The notes under the pieces were generated by a model. The model saw only the letters and a program-made list of their open reading frames with translations. It was not told the DNA's origin and did no database searches. This document shows positions 21,061 to 34,910 of a stretch of 64,000 bases of DNA, piece by piece. The stretch covers positions 39,632,164-39,696,163 of the forward strand of contig CM049315.1 in the NCBI GenBank assembly GCA_026874595.1. The letters run 5' to 3'. This DNA comes from Sipunculus nudus. Lineage: Eukaryota > Annelida > Sipuncula > Golfingiida > Sipunculidae. Made by a program: the position numbers and the translations under genes. Position 1 is the first letter of the stretch. Each line of letters opens with the position of its first letter.

Positions 21061-23250
21061 AGACACATATACAAACAGTATAAAACAATACTGAACAGAC
21101 AGTATAAAACAATACTAAACAAACATTATAAAACAATACTAAACAAACAGTAAAAACAATACTGAACAAACAGTATGAAACAATACTGAAAAAACGGTAT
21201 AAAACAATACTGAACAAACGGTATAAAAACAATACTGCACAAACAGTAAAAACAATACTGAACAAACAGTGTAAAATAATACCGAACAAACAGTATAAAA
21301 CAACACTGAAAAAACAGTATAAAACAAAACTGTACAAACAGTATTAAAAAATACTGAACAAACAGTATAAACAATACTGAACAAACAGTATAAAACAAAA
21401 CTGGACAAACAGTATAAACCAATACTGAACAAACATGATAAAACAATACTGAACAAACAGTATAAAACAATACTGAACAAACAGTATAAAACAATACTGT
21501 ACAAACAGTTTAAAACTATACTCAACAAAGAGTTTAAAACAATACTGAACAAACAGTATACAACAATACTGAACAAACAGTATAAAACAATACTGAACAA
21601 ACAGTATAAAACAAAACTGTACAAACAGTATAAAACAACACTGAACAAACAGCATAAAACCACACAAAACAAACAGTATAAAATAACACTGAACAAACAG
21701 TATAAAACAACACTGAACAAACAGTATAAAACAACACTGAACAAACAGTATAAAAAACTGAGCAAACAGTATAAAACAATACTGAACAAACAGTAAAAAA
21801 CAATACTGCACAAACAGTATAATACAATACTAGACAAACAGTATAAAACAATACTGAACAAACAGTATAAAGCAAATTGTGCAAACAGTATAAACCAATA
21901 CTGAACAAACAGTGTAAAAACAAAATTGTACAAACAGTATTAAACATAATAAACAAACAGTATAAACAATACTGAACAAACAGTATAAAACAAAACTGTA
22001 CAAACAGTATTAAAAATACTGAACAAACGGTATAAACACAATACTGTACAAACAGTAAAAAACAATACTGAACAAACAGTATAAAACAATACTGAAAAAT
22101 CGGTATAAAACAATGCTGAACAAACAGTTTAAAACAATACTTAACAAACAGTATAAAGCAATACTGAACAAACAGTTTAAAACAATACTGAACAAACAGA
22201 ATAAAACAACACTGAACAAACAGTATAAAACAACACTGAACAAACAGCATAAAACCACACAAAACAAACAGTATAAAATAACACTGAACAAACAGTATAA
22301 AACAACACTGAACAAACAGTATAAAACAACACTGAACAAATAGTATAAAAAAACTGAACAAACAGTATAAAATAATACTGAACAAACAGTATAAAACAAT
22401 ACTGTACAAACAGTATAATACAATACTAGACAAACAGTACAAAACAATACTGAACAAACAGTATAAAGCAAATTGTACAAACAGTATTAAACATACTAAA
22501 CAAACAGTATAAACAATACTGAACAAACAGTATAAATCAAAACTGTACAAAGAGTATTAAAAATACTGAACAAACGGTATAAAAACAATACTGTACAAAC
22601 AGTAAAAAACAATACTGAACAAACAGTATAAAAAAATACCGAACAAACAGTATAAAACAACACTGAACAAACAGTATAAAACAATATTAAACAAACAGTA
22701 TAAACCAATACTGAAAAAAAAAACAGTTTAAACCAAAACTGTACAAACAGTATAAAACAATACTGAACAAACATTATAAAACAATACTATACAAACAGTA
22801 TAAAACAATACTGAACAAACAGTATAAAACAATACTGTACAAACAGTTTAAAACAATACTCAACAAAGAGTTTAAAACAATACTGTACAAACAGTATAAA
22901 ACAATACTGAACAAACATTATACAACAATACTAAACAAACAGTATAAAGCAATACTGAACAAACAGTTTAAAACAATACTGAACAAAGAGATGTAAAAAA
23001 ACACTGAACAAACAGTTTAAAACAATACTGAACAAACAGTATAAAACAATACTGAACAAACAGTATCAAACAACACTGAACAAATAGTATAAAACAACAC
23101 TGAACAAACAGCATAAAACAACACTAAACAAACAGTATAAAATAACACTGGACAAACAGGATAAAACAACACTGAACAAACAGTATAAAACAACACTGAA
23201 CAAACAGTATAAAACAATACTGAATAAACAGTATAAAATAATACTGTATT
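21061..23250. repeat. 24-bp satellite array, about 90 copies
   Basis: The unit is close to AAACAGTATAAAACAATACTGAAC. Because 24 is a multiple of three, several frames stay open for hundreds of codons on the minus strand, giving octapeptide runs such as YCLFSIVL. These are by-products of the period. A segment of roughly 595 bases is duplicated within the array: AGCATAAAACCACACAAAAC occurs at 21651 and 22246, and AGCAAATTGT at 21871 and 22467. Confidence 0.95.
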
Positions 23251-25689
23251 TGCATCTTCATCCTTCATCCACCATCCGAATATTCTTCACTTCTTTATCA
23301 CGTGATCTTATAATTTCATCCCTGAATTCCAACCTGCATTATCATCCTGCATCTTCATCCTCTTTTTGGCCCTAGGGTCTTTAAAAAATAAAAAATAATG
23401 TGGATTATCATGATGTTTTTCAATATCGTAACACAGTACCTGAGTAAATCAATTGTAACGTAATTTTTAAATTTTAACCTTGATTGTTTATGACCATTAT
23501 AACATGTCTTACACAGGCAATAATTTATAGACCTCATTAACTGAATTTTAAATTAAAAAAAAAGATATCGACCGGTCATGAGCAGCCATCGAGCCCTTGA
23601 GAACGCTAATTAATTTGAACGTCTTAACGACCAAATCAGCCAGGCGCCACCCGGTCATGGCCGTTTCGCAATTTCCGCCTTAATAAAGGCCACCAGCAGG
23701 AAGTGACATGCATCAAACATTAATGTTGTAACACCCTGATAGCGTACCAACGGATGTACCGTTTCATCCCCATGCAGTATACGAATATGAAGTCGATTTC
23801 AAATTACCCCAGACGAGATTTTAAAATACTCTTCACTGATTTTCTAAATGATAAATTTATATGCTTTAAAATATATTGAAATTAAATAACACATGTAACA
23901 ATCATACAGTCGAAGAAAGAATCAGTATCTAAAGAGTTAAATAGGACGCAAAAGTGTTAAATATAATCAGTATGTTATTTGTGTTCACTGATTATCCTAA
24001 TCCAGATGAGAAATCCAGATAAAATACCCAACAGTTGCAAATAAAAACACAAAGGAGACGTTTCTCAGGGGTTAATATGAGAAAAAATAAGGTAAGAATA
24101 AATTTTATTTCCAGGTGTCCTCTGGGCTTAATCCAAATTTCCTCATATTCCGCAGTGTTCTAAGGCGACTTTTAGTGACCGGGAGATAATGAGAGGAAGG
24201 GATACTCTGTTATCATCCACTGGTAATACTTTGAGCTCTGTTTTCCATGAATGGTGTCTTGTTTGACATTTAAAAGGGCCTAGTCACCTATCTGACCAAT
24301 ATAAACTAAAGGTTTCCACATGGAATTTGTATATAAATAGGCCCGAAAACATGGATATCACCGCACACAGGTTGCTTTATATCAACTTAATAATAATATG
24401 TGAAGGCCCGCAAAAATAATCGAAACAAATTCAACAAGGGAACCTAGCAGCAAGTCAGATTAGCCAGAGCTTTGCAAATGGCTTTTTGGAACAAGTACCG
24501 TTTCTACCTCCGCATATATGCAACCTACCCCCTTTATAAACTATATAATTAGGTTACATTTTTCCCTGTTTGTTAACATTGCTATGTATACAAACAAATT
24601 GTTGATAAACAAGTTCATACATCCTTTTACGGAGACGTTATACGGACTTTTAATAACTAGAAAATCCCTTAGATCAGTTATATATACACAGAGGAAGCCA
24701 GAATCACGTATATTCTGCTTCAAATGGACAGATTCAAATTAAATAAACTTTGTTTATGAAGTATCTCTTGCGTAAAGTAATCTAAAGACAAACAAATCAA
24801 TATACAAACTAAGGGAATTATTTAACACTACCTGTCGGAGGTATCATATCTGTTTAAATGTCACACGCGTATTCAAGCAATCCTCATTAGACTGGCGCCT
24901 GTTATCACAAACGACAAGATTACTTTCTGTTCATGCGGAATGAGTTGTGTTTATTGATTTGAATGAAAGTTTGAATGATAAAATATAGAATGCTATTTGA
25001 CTATGGAGAACAGTTACACCAATACAGTACATGTAACCCGTCGGGAGAGAACGCATATATTGTGTTCGGCCCGTGTGTTTTTAAGTCTGTCTGTCCGCAA
25101 CCAAATGGATTGTGTTTCTGAAATTAATGAAATGGTTATCGTATTTCCCTTCTGGTCAATTACTACACGAATTCAGATGAAAAACATGGACAATTATAGT
25201 CTGTCAATAGCAAAATATAGTTGCCCGCAGTGTATCTGATACATTAGAGCTGATTAAACACGTTTAATAATTGTCCCTGAACTTTAAGACAGCTTGATCA
25301 TCGTTTTATTAGATGAATACTAAGAATATCGGTAAGGATCACATTACCAGTGCTAAAGGAAATATTAACGAAAACCAGGTATTATTAAGAGAATAAGATG
25401 CCATTCTTTTTACCATTATGCTGCCGTTATGACCAGAACGCTTGTAGTTGAAGTTCGTGAGGATGGAATCAATCAGTATTAACTGATGTTTAACGGGGCT
25501 TATTTAAGCTGCTTTACACGAACTTTTAACGTAACCGTAGAAAATAAACCACAAACGCTGTACCATGGCCCTGATGATTAAAACATAATACATGCAGCAA
25601 AAATAATCACTCCCCTTTTTCTATGTTGATTATAGTAGCTACTCCAAGACTTTCATAAAGCACTTTTAAACGATTGATTGAAAGTCCAG
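23251..25689. other. Gene-free AT-rich host DNA
   Basis: No gene is seen. A segment near 24390-24500 (AGGCCCGCAA, CAGCAAGTCAGA, TTTGCAAATGGCTTTTTG) resembles 29110-29210 and belongs to the local repeat family described at 27.5 kb. Confidence 0.5.
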
Positions 25690-25965
25690 AAAAGGTCCAT
25701 TACTCGAAAAAAAAGGGGTTTAACATGAAGGTTAAGTTAGGTCAATTACTCGAAAAGGAGGTTTAACCTGTAGGTTAAGATAGGTCCATTACTCCAAAAA
25801 GGGGGTTTAACCTGTAGGTTAAGGTAGGTCCATTACTCCAAAAAGGGGGTTTAACCTGTAGGTTAAGATAGGTCCATTATTCCAAAAAGGGGGTTTCACC
25901 TGTAGATTAAGAAAGGTCCATTACTGCAAATGGTGGTTTTACCTGAGTGGTTAAAATGCTATTGA
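25690..25965. repeat. 44-bp minisatellite, about six copies
   Basis: GGTCCATTACTCCAAAAAGG followed by GGGTTTAACCTGTAGGTTAA repeats with an exact 44-base step (GTCC at 25784, 25828, 25872 and 25916), with more diverged copies at both ends. Confidence 0.9.
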
Positions 25966-27479
25966 TTAGGGTGTAATTATTATGAAAAATGCATTTAAAC
26001 CCATAAGATCAAAGTGCATCTTATCATTTCAGGATTATCTCGAAGAGGAATCAAATATTTCGTCATGTTTAACAATTTCTAAAGGCCTATATACAAGCAA
26101 GTTGTCACCAACGATTCGAAGCCGAAATGTGCTCAAGTATATGAGCGGGTGCGAGTTCTCAAAGTTAGAACGTACTTTTAATGAAAAACCTGACCAACCA
26201 TTAAGTTTGTTTGTGTACTTGCCAACAACACCCACCGAAAGAGAAATATATTTTGAATAACTCAGTAAATTTATTGAAAATGTCTTTTCGTTTCACAAAC
26301 ATGTCTTTAACAAATTTTATGATCGACATTAAAGACTGGCGAGGCACAGGAAATAATGGCTGTCACCACTGAGATCGAATTTACAGTTTGTACAATCAAT
26401 GATTTTTTTTTTCAAATCCTTTCTTATACTCTTATAATAAGATTAACGGCTTTGTATACAGCGAAATTGTCACAATTGGGTGGATACCCAATGCAGCGTA
26501 ATTTTCCTTATGACTGGCTTATGACTGTAAGTAGGCCCAATTAAATACTAGGTACAAAGATTTTTTCCATCAAATTTGCGGCATCTGGTGGCGACCACTA
26601 TTCCTAAGTGCTCTAATTCATTTCGCCTAAATAATATATAACTTTTTATTTCTCATAATGTAATCCATTTGTCAATTGTGAAATAAATTGATAGCTGAAT
26701 ACATATAACAAGTGACTTCATACAATAATCAAAAAGAGTGTGACATACACATGGTGCATATACCCTCCCATAAATCCCAACAGACAAGTTACAAATGGCA
26801 GTTGCGACTGGAATGAACAAAAGTAACAATTTGTATTATGCATACGGCGATATTTTAACATTAAAAAAAATTAATATTAATTTCATGGTTCAACAAGGAT
26901 ATCTTAAATAAGCTTTAAAACAGGAGATTAACAAGTTTGTAATTTCTGTAATTTTGATGAAAGTAAATACCACAACCGAACACTTCTGTAACACAAATTG
27001 ATAAAATATTAATACAGATCCTTGTAATTAATTAACATGTAATCAAAGATGTCTAAATACTGATTATTATAATATTTAAACATAATTTGATTTGAAATAG
27101 ACCGTATTTAATATCTCGATTATATTTCAGATCACAATCAGGAAAAGATTCCGCTTAACATCTGAATAAATAATCAGAGGGTTTTACAATAACTTCTTTC
27201 TCAGAACAAGACGTTGTTTGAAAAACATAAATATGTTATTTGTAATGTGACTATTGTTTGTAATGACTTGTTATTAATCTAGACTAGATTTAAGAAATCT
27301 GAAATGAATATATCTTAATTAAATATCGTTAACTTTTTATGTTAGGATATAACCTTTTCACAGATATTTGTTTAGATTTCTTATAACATGGTTGATAAAA
27401 CGTATTGAAATATTAATGGGCAACGTAATGTTAATGTACCATGCAAACCTGAATAATTTGTAGATTTACTATACTAAAA
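25966..27479. other. Gene-free AT-rich host DNA
   Basis: No supported gene. A 92-codon ATG-started frame at 25982-26260 has no recognisable domain. Two related segments (CTATATACAAGCAAGTTGTC and GTATACAGCGAAATTGTCAC) are at about 26086 and 26453. Confidence 0.45.
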
Positions 27480-29210
27480 TGTGTTGTCAATCTGAGAGTG
27501 AGTGGCTACTAATCAATTTATACCGGAGTAATTAATAAATTAATGTTTTAGCGGACAAACGAGCCAGATGAGGAACCTTTTTCTTAAACGCCGACATGTG
27601 TTTGCATCATCATCATAAAATTATTATCATTATCATCGCAATGAAGCTATTACTGCTCTAATAATGTCACCAGGACAAAGTGCCTACAACATTAATTCTT
27701 TCCGAAGAACCTCGACTTCAACAATAGCGTTAGAAAAAATGGCTGTGTTTTCGATATTCATCCCTGTGTGTGTTTCTATGTTTGTCTTCTATTCGTTTCT
27801 TCGTATACAAATGAGCTGAAAAAGGACGTTGGTTGAAGAAATGATCAAACTATTTCATTAAATTTCGAAAAAAAGATATTGATATAGGGTCTATTTCAAT
27901 GTTACAACATCTGTCTACCTTCAAGGAACCTGTGTGTACGTAGTGAAGAAGTCACGCAGGATGTCGTGGGATGATGACAAAATATTTTATATACCTTCGA
28001 ACAATACCAGGCTAAAAAAATGTTTAACGGCCTGCGCATGGTTTCTTGATGTATTGAGGGAACCGCATAAATCCATGTAAAAATCCGTTTTAATGATAAA
28101 TTAATAAAGATAAACTCAAGTTCACACAAGTAATTTCTGAAGTAAGAACATGATAGTGGTGGCTTTAAATCCATCAGGTTTTGAGATTTGGTGCCAAAAC
28201 ATCATATATATGTGTGAAAAAAAACCAGTATATATCTTTCATCAGTGTATGAAAAATAACACTTAAGAGGATAATGCTGCTTCTGATCTTTCATATTTAT
28301 TTAAAAGGCGTCAGTGGAAACCTGCCTTGATTTATGTATATATGACTATTTACAGTATAATCAAATTTGTAAATGAATATACAGGGAGCCTTAATAATGG
28401 ACACAAGAACCACAGAAGTACTCACGACCGTGTGCTTCGAAGAAACAAGACACCATGTTGGTAAGATTTCGTTTTTGGTATACTGATGTTATATTGTATC
28501 TTGTACCTTTTATACTACTTTGTATTTAAATCATCTGAAACCATGCACTGTTTCTCTATCCGCAGACCATGCCTGTATTATCTCGACGCCATTCTAGTTA
28601 CACAATTACAACGTTGCGTGTTACATTGAACATGGCAAATAATTGCATGTCTGAGGATAACGCGGAAGATCGCACTTTTTGGTGATTACAGATTTGATTT
28701 AGAATCACGTTTCCAGAGTAAAACCACGGCCATTGTCTAATCTTATAATTTAACTATCCAGAATAGTATTCACATGACCAGTGGTAATGGAACTAATAAA
28801 AGAACTCTCTGAACACATTTTATTATAATGACCATTTAATAATAATTCATTTATAAAAGGCTAAAGGCTACAGTCTGATCGCCCATTACATTGCTGTGAC
28901 AATAAGGACGGGTGTGGTTGAATATCATGCAGATTACATAAATCAGCACTAAATGCTGCTCAACATGGCCCATAGAAATTGATTCCATGAAATTACAATG
29001 GAAGAAAACAAACCACAATGGTTTACCTTTACCGTGATGTTCGAAAAATAATTTATCGCTAAAGGAATATGAGGATAAGTTAGTTCGTTTCGTTTATATC
29101 CACATGTTAATATCACATGCAGGCCCGTCAATATAATCCATACCCATTCTACAAGGTCTTCTGACGGCAAGTCAGACGGATCAGATTTCTGCAAAGGATG
29201 TTTTGCAACT
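27480..29210. repeat. First (oldest) copy of a locally triplicated non-coding block
   Basis: From GAGTGGCTACTAATCAATTTA onward this block matches, in order, the block at 30.63 kb: CATCATCATAAAATTATTATC, TCACCAGGACAAAGTGCC, the TGGTAAGATT region at 28455 and TTATAAAAGGCTAAAGGCT at 28852. Divergence is substantial. No open frame is conserved across it. Confidence 0.7.
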
Positions 29211-29879
29211 GCTGACCTTTAAACAGAGCACATATGCAACCAACAACCCTAGGTATCATTTTTTCTGCCAAAAATTGGCGCATTTACCGTGTTTACTAAC
29301 AGCTCGTAGAAGAACAAATAAAACTCGTGCATCCGTTACAGGGGCGTTTTTAGAACTTTCCTTAGGAGGAATTACCTTTAGTTTATGGATATGTACGTTG
29401 AGTATGCCAAAAATCACATGTATTCCAGAAAAAAAGGAAGTGAATGACTGCCTTTGAAAGAATTTGTTTTAAATTTATAAATAACTATTTGAGATAATCT
29501 GAACAGAGACATAAAGACGAGACATATAAGTAGAGCGATGAAACATAGGTAGGATTTTATTTCCGTCTGTAACAGGTAGCGGACTTGCTATTGTTTGTAT
29601 TGAATTGTAATGATCAGGTTAAAAGAAATAATGAAAAGTTTTGGATACATATAAAAAGATAAATACAATTAAACAGCACGTATTTTATGATATAATCGTC
29701 TTACATTGTCACGAAACAGATTATGAATATTCATGAGCAACAAATGTTGCTGTTCTTTATGAACTTTATTAATTTATACAGCTGAATAGCTGAAACAAGC
29801 AGTATATCCATAGTTTTCGACATGTGACCTGTGACATTTGGGTTAGTATGAATGCAAAATGCCAGCCCCTATAAGCGAA

Positions 29880-30480
29880 AACAATATACGGGATAGACTT
29901 GTACCCCGCTCTTTCATGGTCTCGTTGATCTCAGCCAGTCATAGAGCACAACGCCATTCTCAGTACTTCCAGTTGCAACTTCTGACCTTCCGGTAGACTA
30001 ATTCATGCAGCTCCAATATACACATTCAAGCCGGTTGTCATAGACGCGGTCTTTCTTGATTACCCGTGAAGATTTCTTGTAAGATACCTTCATTTTATCA
30101 CTTCCAGTTTTAAATCATTTAAGAAGGAGTTGTTGCACAAAAATTGAATGATCGGTGCATAAATAATACGATATACTGAAAAAGTTTGATATTCCACTTT
30201 ACGTGTCATTGATTTATTATAAATATCTATCAATCTAATCATTAATGTCACATGAAATGTACAGCCAACTTTTGGCAATTTCCCTGAACAAACGAAATGT
30301 TTTATTTTTCTCTCATATAGCCTTATTTGAGTTGGAACCAGTCTATCTGGACTAATGAAGATGGCGTTGTGCGCTCTGTCTATGACTGGCTGAAAGCAGC
30401 GCGGCCATAATAGGGCGGTATACCAGTTTATACCAGGGGAGGTATACATCTGTGAGGGCTCTATAAGGGCCCCGTGTGCG
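29880..30480. mobile_element. Candidate foldback element remnant
   Basis: CAGCCAGTCATAGAGCACAACGCCAT at about 29933 is inverted at about 30361-30394 (ATGGCGTTGTGCGCTCTGTC and onward). The intervening sequence has no gene. Outer ends and target-site duplication could not be fixed. Confidence 0.35.
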
Positions 30481-30629
30481 ACACAAAGTTGCTCCAAAGA
30501 CAGCGTCCTGGCAAGACTCTATCTAACAAGAGAGTTTGATGACAAGGGGTTGTGAACGGAGAAAAATGAAAGCGGAATTACGCGTTTTCTTGACTACGGC
30601 CAAATCCTTAAATTATCGAAATATATATA

Positions 30630-32040
30630 AAAAAATCTAGTGGCTGCCGAAAGCGAGTAGCCACTAACCAATTTATACCTGAGTAATTAATTAATGAATT
30701 ATTTTAGCATCATCATAAAATGATCATCATAATCACCGCAAGATACAATTACCGCCACTAATTAATATCACCAGGAAAAAGTGTCTACAGCGTTAATTAT
30801 TTTACTCAGAACCTCAGCTTCAACCATAGAGTCTGAACAAAGGCTGTGTTTTTTATATTCATGTTCGTATTCATGTGAGCTCAAACAGCAAAAGCGGAAA
30901 TCTCTTGTGGCCCATGTTTATATCACTGGTTTACGCCACCAGGAGGATGGTCGCTACCTTAACAATACACTAGGCCAACGGTATGTTTAATGGTTGTTTA
31001 AAGGGTTCACAAGGGAGATGCATATCTCCATGTCAATAATCCGTTTTAATGAAAAAATGACATGTAGATCCCTGCTCGAGTTCACACAATGTAATTCTAA
31101 AGTAAGGACATGACTATGATGACTTGAATGCCAAATATGTTTTGAGATTTGATATAGAAAATTTCACCTTTATTTATTAAAGTACAGGATTTTTCAGTAT
31201 CTGAAATATAACACTTGTGCATGTCCTTCATTTTGAATTGAAGGCGCCCGTGGAAACATACCAAAACTGTTTTTATCCATGACATTTTACGGTGAAATCA
31301 AATTTGTCATTAAACAAAGGGGAAGCCTTAATTAGGAACACAAAGCGACCTATTCAACCAGAATAATACTCAGGACCTCGGGCATCGAAAGAGCAACAAA
31401 GACAAGACAACCTGTTGGTAAGATTCCATTTCATGATCGGTATACTGATGTAATATTGTTTCTTGTACCTTGAACAATATTCTGTATTCAAATAACCTTG
31501 AACCATGTGCTGTGTCTCACACAGGTATTATTTATGCATCTTTTGATTTTTTTAATCCTAAAGTCCTTGCAACATTGAGTTTTACGAATAACATTGCAAA
31601 TAATAGCAAGTCGGGGAATAATGTGGTTGAATGCACGGTGTGGTGGTTTCAGATAAGATTAAATGTTCTTTTTGAGCAATTCGTTTCCGGAGTTAAACCC
31701 CGGCTATTGTAACATTATATCATTTAAATATCCATAATATTATTTACAATTCTATGACCTGTGGTAATGGAAATAATAGAAGTCCTCTTTGAAACATAAT
31801 CTTATCAGGGCCATTTGGTATTAATTCATTTATAAAAGGCTAAAGGCTGCAGTCTGCTCGCCCATTATGTTGCTGTTATAATAAGAACGCTACTCAATGC
31901 TGCTTAACATGGCCCATGGGAATTATTTTACGTGAGAGTACAAAGGAAGAAAACCGAACGCTTAACCTTGACCGTGAACCTGTTAGAAATAAATCAACAT
32001 TACTGGAATATTGGGATTATTTTGCAAACTATGGTAAAAA
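30630..32040. repeat. Second copy of the triplicated block
   Basis: It matches the 27.5-kb block throughout. Its right part (from about 31400) is nearly identical to 33592-34230. An 80-codon frame at 31470-31712 is shared with the third copy but follows from nucleotide identity. Confidence 0.8.
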
Positions 32041-33590
32041 ATATAATCCAAGCATTATGGCACTATTTGCAATTTGTTATTTCTTTTTTGTTTTCGTCAC
32101 ACGTCCTCCTCATTCGCAGGGCTTCCTGTAAATTTGCTGAAAAGTAACAACTAATAGACATAGGGATAGACAGACAGATTGACCTGGATGAAAATATAAC
32201 TAGCTTAGCGGAGGCAACTTTACAACATTGAGAGAGCGCATACCCGTGCCAACACCCTCCAATGCTTCGATCGATCCCGCTCACCGTCAACATTTAATAA
32301 ATAACGGATTCAACAAAATGCAAAACCAATGCCGGTACCTTTTTAGAAAGCATGCGTACGAAAAGGAGATAGTCATCGCATGGGTCTTGAATGCTGAGAA
32401 CATGTTTGGGGAAGGACAAAAGCCATCCAGAAAAATAAGGACCGTCACTAAAAGTCTCCCACCCCAGCTCCCCTTCTTAGCTTAAAGTTGGGCAAAATAT
32501 AAGTTCTAAGATCTGCACATGATATTTATTTTTGACTTTGACCTAATTTCCAAGATCGTGCAACCAAATCTCGATTCACCATCATCGCGCGGGACAGGCC
32601 TCCAGTGATCGCTTGGCATACATTTATAGTTAAAAGTTCTTTCAATAATTAATAGCTCGTTTATATTCCAGATGGTGCTGGTGTTTATGTATTTTCCTAT
32701 ACCGTTAATATACCCACATACCTCTTTTTACGCAACTTTACCTGCGTCATCAAACAAACATCAGCCCACGACACTGAGAAACGTTTATTTCTAGTTAATA
32801 ATCTATATATCTTCTATATAATTAATACGGAGTTGGGTTTTTTCTAGACCACGGTTTACCTGCTTCTGTTCTGATTTGACTCTTCAAATTCGGCAGACGT
32901 ATCGGTGGTGTGCTCTTCTAGGACGTTTGTTTTATTTTACGGGGGTTATGCCCTATTAAGCTGAATAATTAATAATTTGAATATTTCCCCATTTGGTGCC
33001 CCTGTTTCTTTTGTGCTTTAAGGTCCTTCACGCCTGTGACGCTTTTTTTCAGGAGGCGCCTCGGGGATTTTCACTGGCCTGTTAAGACCGTTGCCAGAGC
33101 GCATGTCCTTCCTAAAAGGCATTTCCGTGCAATATGCGGTCACGCTGGTCCATTATTATCCCCATTCATCCCCCAAATCCATTGTAACGCCTCTAAAGGA
33201 ATTTTCTCTCTCAAAGAAAGTAAAGGTTTTTAATGCAAAGACCACATGCCTCCGGTTTCAATGCGAGGGCTTTTGGGTTTGGTCGATACTGGGCAATGAG
33301 TCAAGTGATATGACCACCGTTTGACAATTTTTTCATGGGTTACAGGTATGTTTTTTTATACATTCAAAAATAACTTTCCATGATAACCATGGTTTCAAAA
33401 GTTTGGCCAAGTCATGTGTTTTATGAAGTTTATTTTTTTCAAAAAAGAAGCGCCACAATTTAATTAGCATAGGGGGTGGGGGGTGGGTCAACATATATTT
33501 GTTAAGATCCTTTGTCTGTAGGGACGGTGAAACATGAAAAAAGATAACCAGTACATCTATAAATTGATAATAAACTAGAACCTGTAGTCA
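32041..33590. other. Gene-free host DNA between duplicated blocks
   Basis: No supported gene. Sequence around 33020-33240 has a diverged relative at about 34560-34680 (CCTGTTAAG, CCCCCATTTCCATT and similar strings). Confidence 0.45.
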
Positions 33591-33591
33591 T

Positions 33592-34240
33592 GGACAAGAC
33601 AACCTGTTGGTAAGATTCCACTTCATGATCGGTATACTGATATAATATTCTCTTGTGCCTTGAACACTATTCTGTATTCAGATAACCTTGAACCATGTGC
33701 TGTTTCTCACACAGGTATTTTTTATGCAGCTTTTGATTTTTTTAATCCTATCGTCCTTGCAACATTGAGTTTTACGAAAAACATTGCAAATAATAGCAAG
33801 TCGGGGAATAATGTGGTTGAATGCACTGTGTGGTGGTTTCAGATAAGATTAAATGTTCTTTTTGAGCAATTCGTTTCCGGAGTTAAACCCCGGCTATTGT
33901 AAAATTATATCATTTAAATATCCATAATATTTTTTACAATTCTATGACTTGTGGCAATGGAAATAATAGAAGTCCTCTCTGAAACATAATCTTATCAGGG
34001 CCATTTGGTATTAACTTATTTATAAAAGGCTAAAGGCTGCAGTCTGCTCGCCCATTATGTTGCTGTTATTATAAGAACGCTACTAAATGCTGCTTAACAT
34101 GGCCTATGGAAATATTTTCCGTGAGAGTACAAAGAAAAAAAACCGAAAGCTTAACCTTGACCGTGAATCTGTTAGAAATAAATTAACATTACTAGAATAT
34201 TGGGATTATTTTGCAAACTATAGTAAAAAAGGCATAAAAA
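33592..34240. repeat. Third, partial and recent copy of the triplicated block
   Basis: Starting at GACAAGACAACCTGTTGG it is almost identical to 31402-32040, about 2.19 kb upstream, so this duplication is much younger than the one joining 27.5 kb and 30.6 kb. Confidence 0.9.
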
Positions 34241-34269
34241 AGATAACCAGTACATCTATAAATTGTTAA

Positions 34270-34910
34270 TATACTAGAATCTGTAGTCAGGGCGTACAGA
34301 CCTCAAACCAGAATCTCTTTTAATATCAGTCGTGTTCACATTTATGCGTTTCATGTATGAACACTTTCATGCTTCAGTAATATGAGTTCACCTTGCGAGT
34401 GGCGGAACAAACAAATAAATACGAATGGGTGGCTTCCACACGGGGACAAAGGAATGGTCTTTTGTCATGATGGTTTATAAAAAAATCTATATTGTAGTGA
34501 TTCTTATTACCTCCAAAATAAAATGGACTATTGATATATCTTTACCCTAACCCTCTATAAATGTCCGGCAAACATTTTCCGCCTTTTTCAGGATGTGACC
34601 TGTAATCCCCACTGACCCCCATTTCCATTATATCGCCTGTTAAGGAAGTTTTTTTTTTCTCAGAAGGAAGCCCGGCCTGAGGGGGGGTGGGGGAATCGCA
34701 CACTCTTCTAAGGGTCCTCAGTCTCTTGGTGACTTTGAAACCCCCGCCAGAATCTACTAATCAGCCCTTCGTTCAGACGTGCACGTGTCATGTAAAACAT
34801 TGTCATGGTTTAGAAACACTGGTTCACCAGGCGAGTTGCAGAACAACTGCATACGAGTGGGCGGCTTCTACTCCGGGACAAAGGAATAGCCCCTTATAAT
34901 TATTCCTTTG
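34270..34910. repeat. Diverged tandem duplication of ~430 bp
   Basis: The order CAGAATCT, GTTCACCTTGCGAGT, GGTGGCTTCCACACGGGGAC at 34310-34450 recurs as CAGAATCTACT, GTTCACCAGGCGAGT, GGGCGGCTTCTACTCCGGGAC at 34750-34890. Confidence 0.6.

Noticed and set aside
21061-23250. CRISPR-like regular repeats
   Set aside because: There are no unique spacers between units and the DNA is eukaryotic; it is a plain satellite.
21126-23268. Long minus-strand frames (up to 338 codons) of hydrophobic octapeptide repeats
   Set aside because: They exist in several frames at once because the 24-bp satellite period is a multiple of three; there is no start context, promoter or non-repeat domain.
30090-30497. 135-codon minus-strand frame
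   Set aside because: It runs through an inverted repeat of a decayed foldback element and does not begin with a supported start.
31470-33902. Pair of matching 80-codon frames (31470-31712 and 33660-33902)
   Set aside because: Their similarity is explained by the recent 640-bp duplication at nucleotide level; they are not evidence of protein selection.
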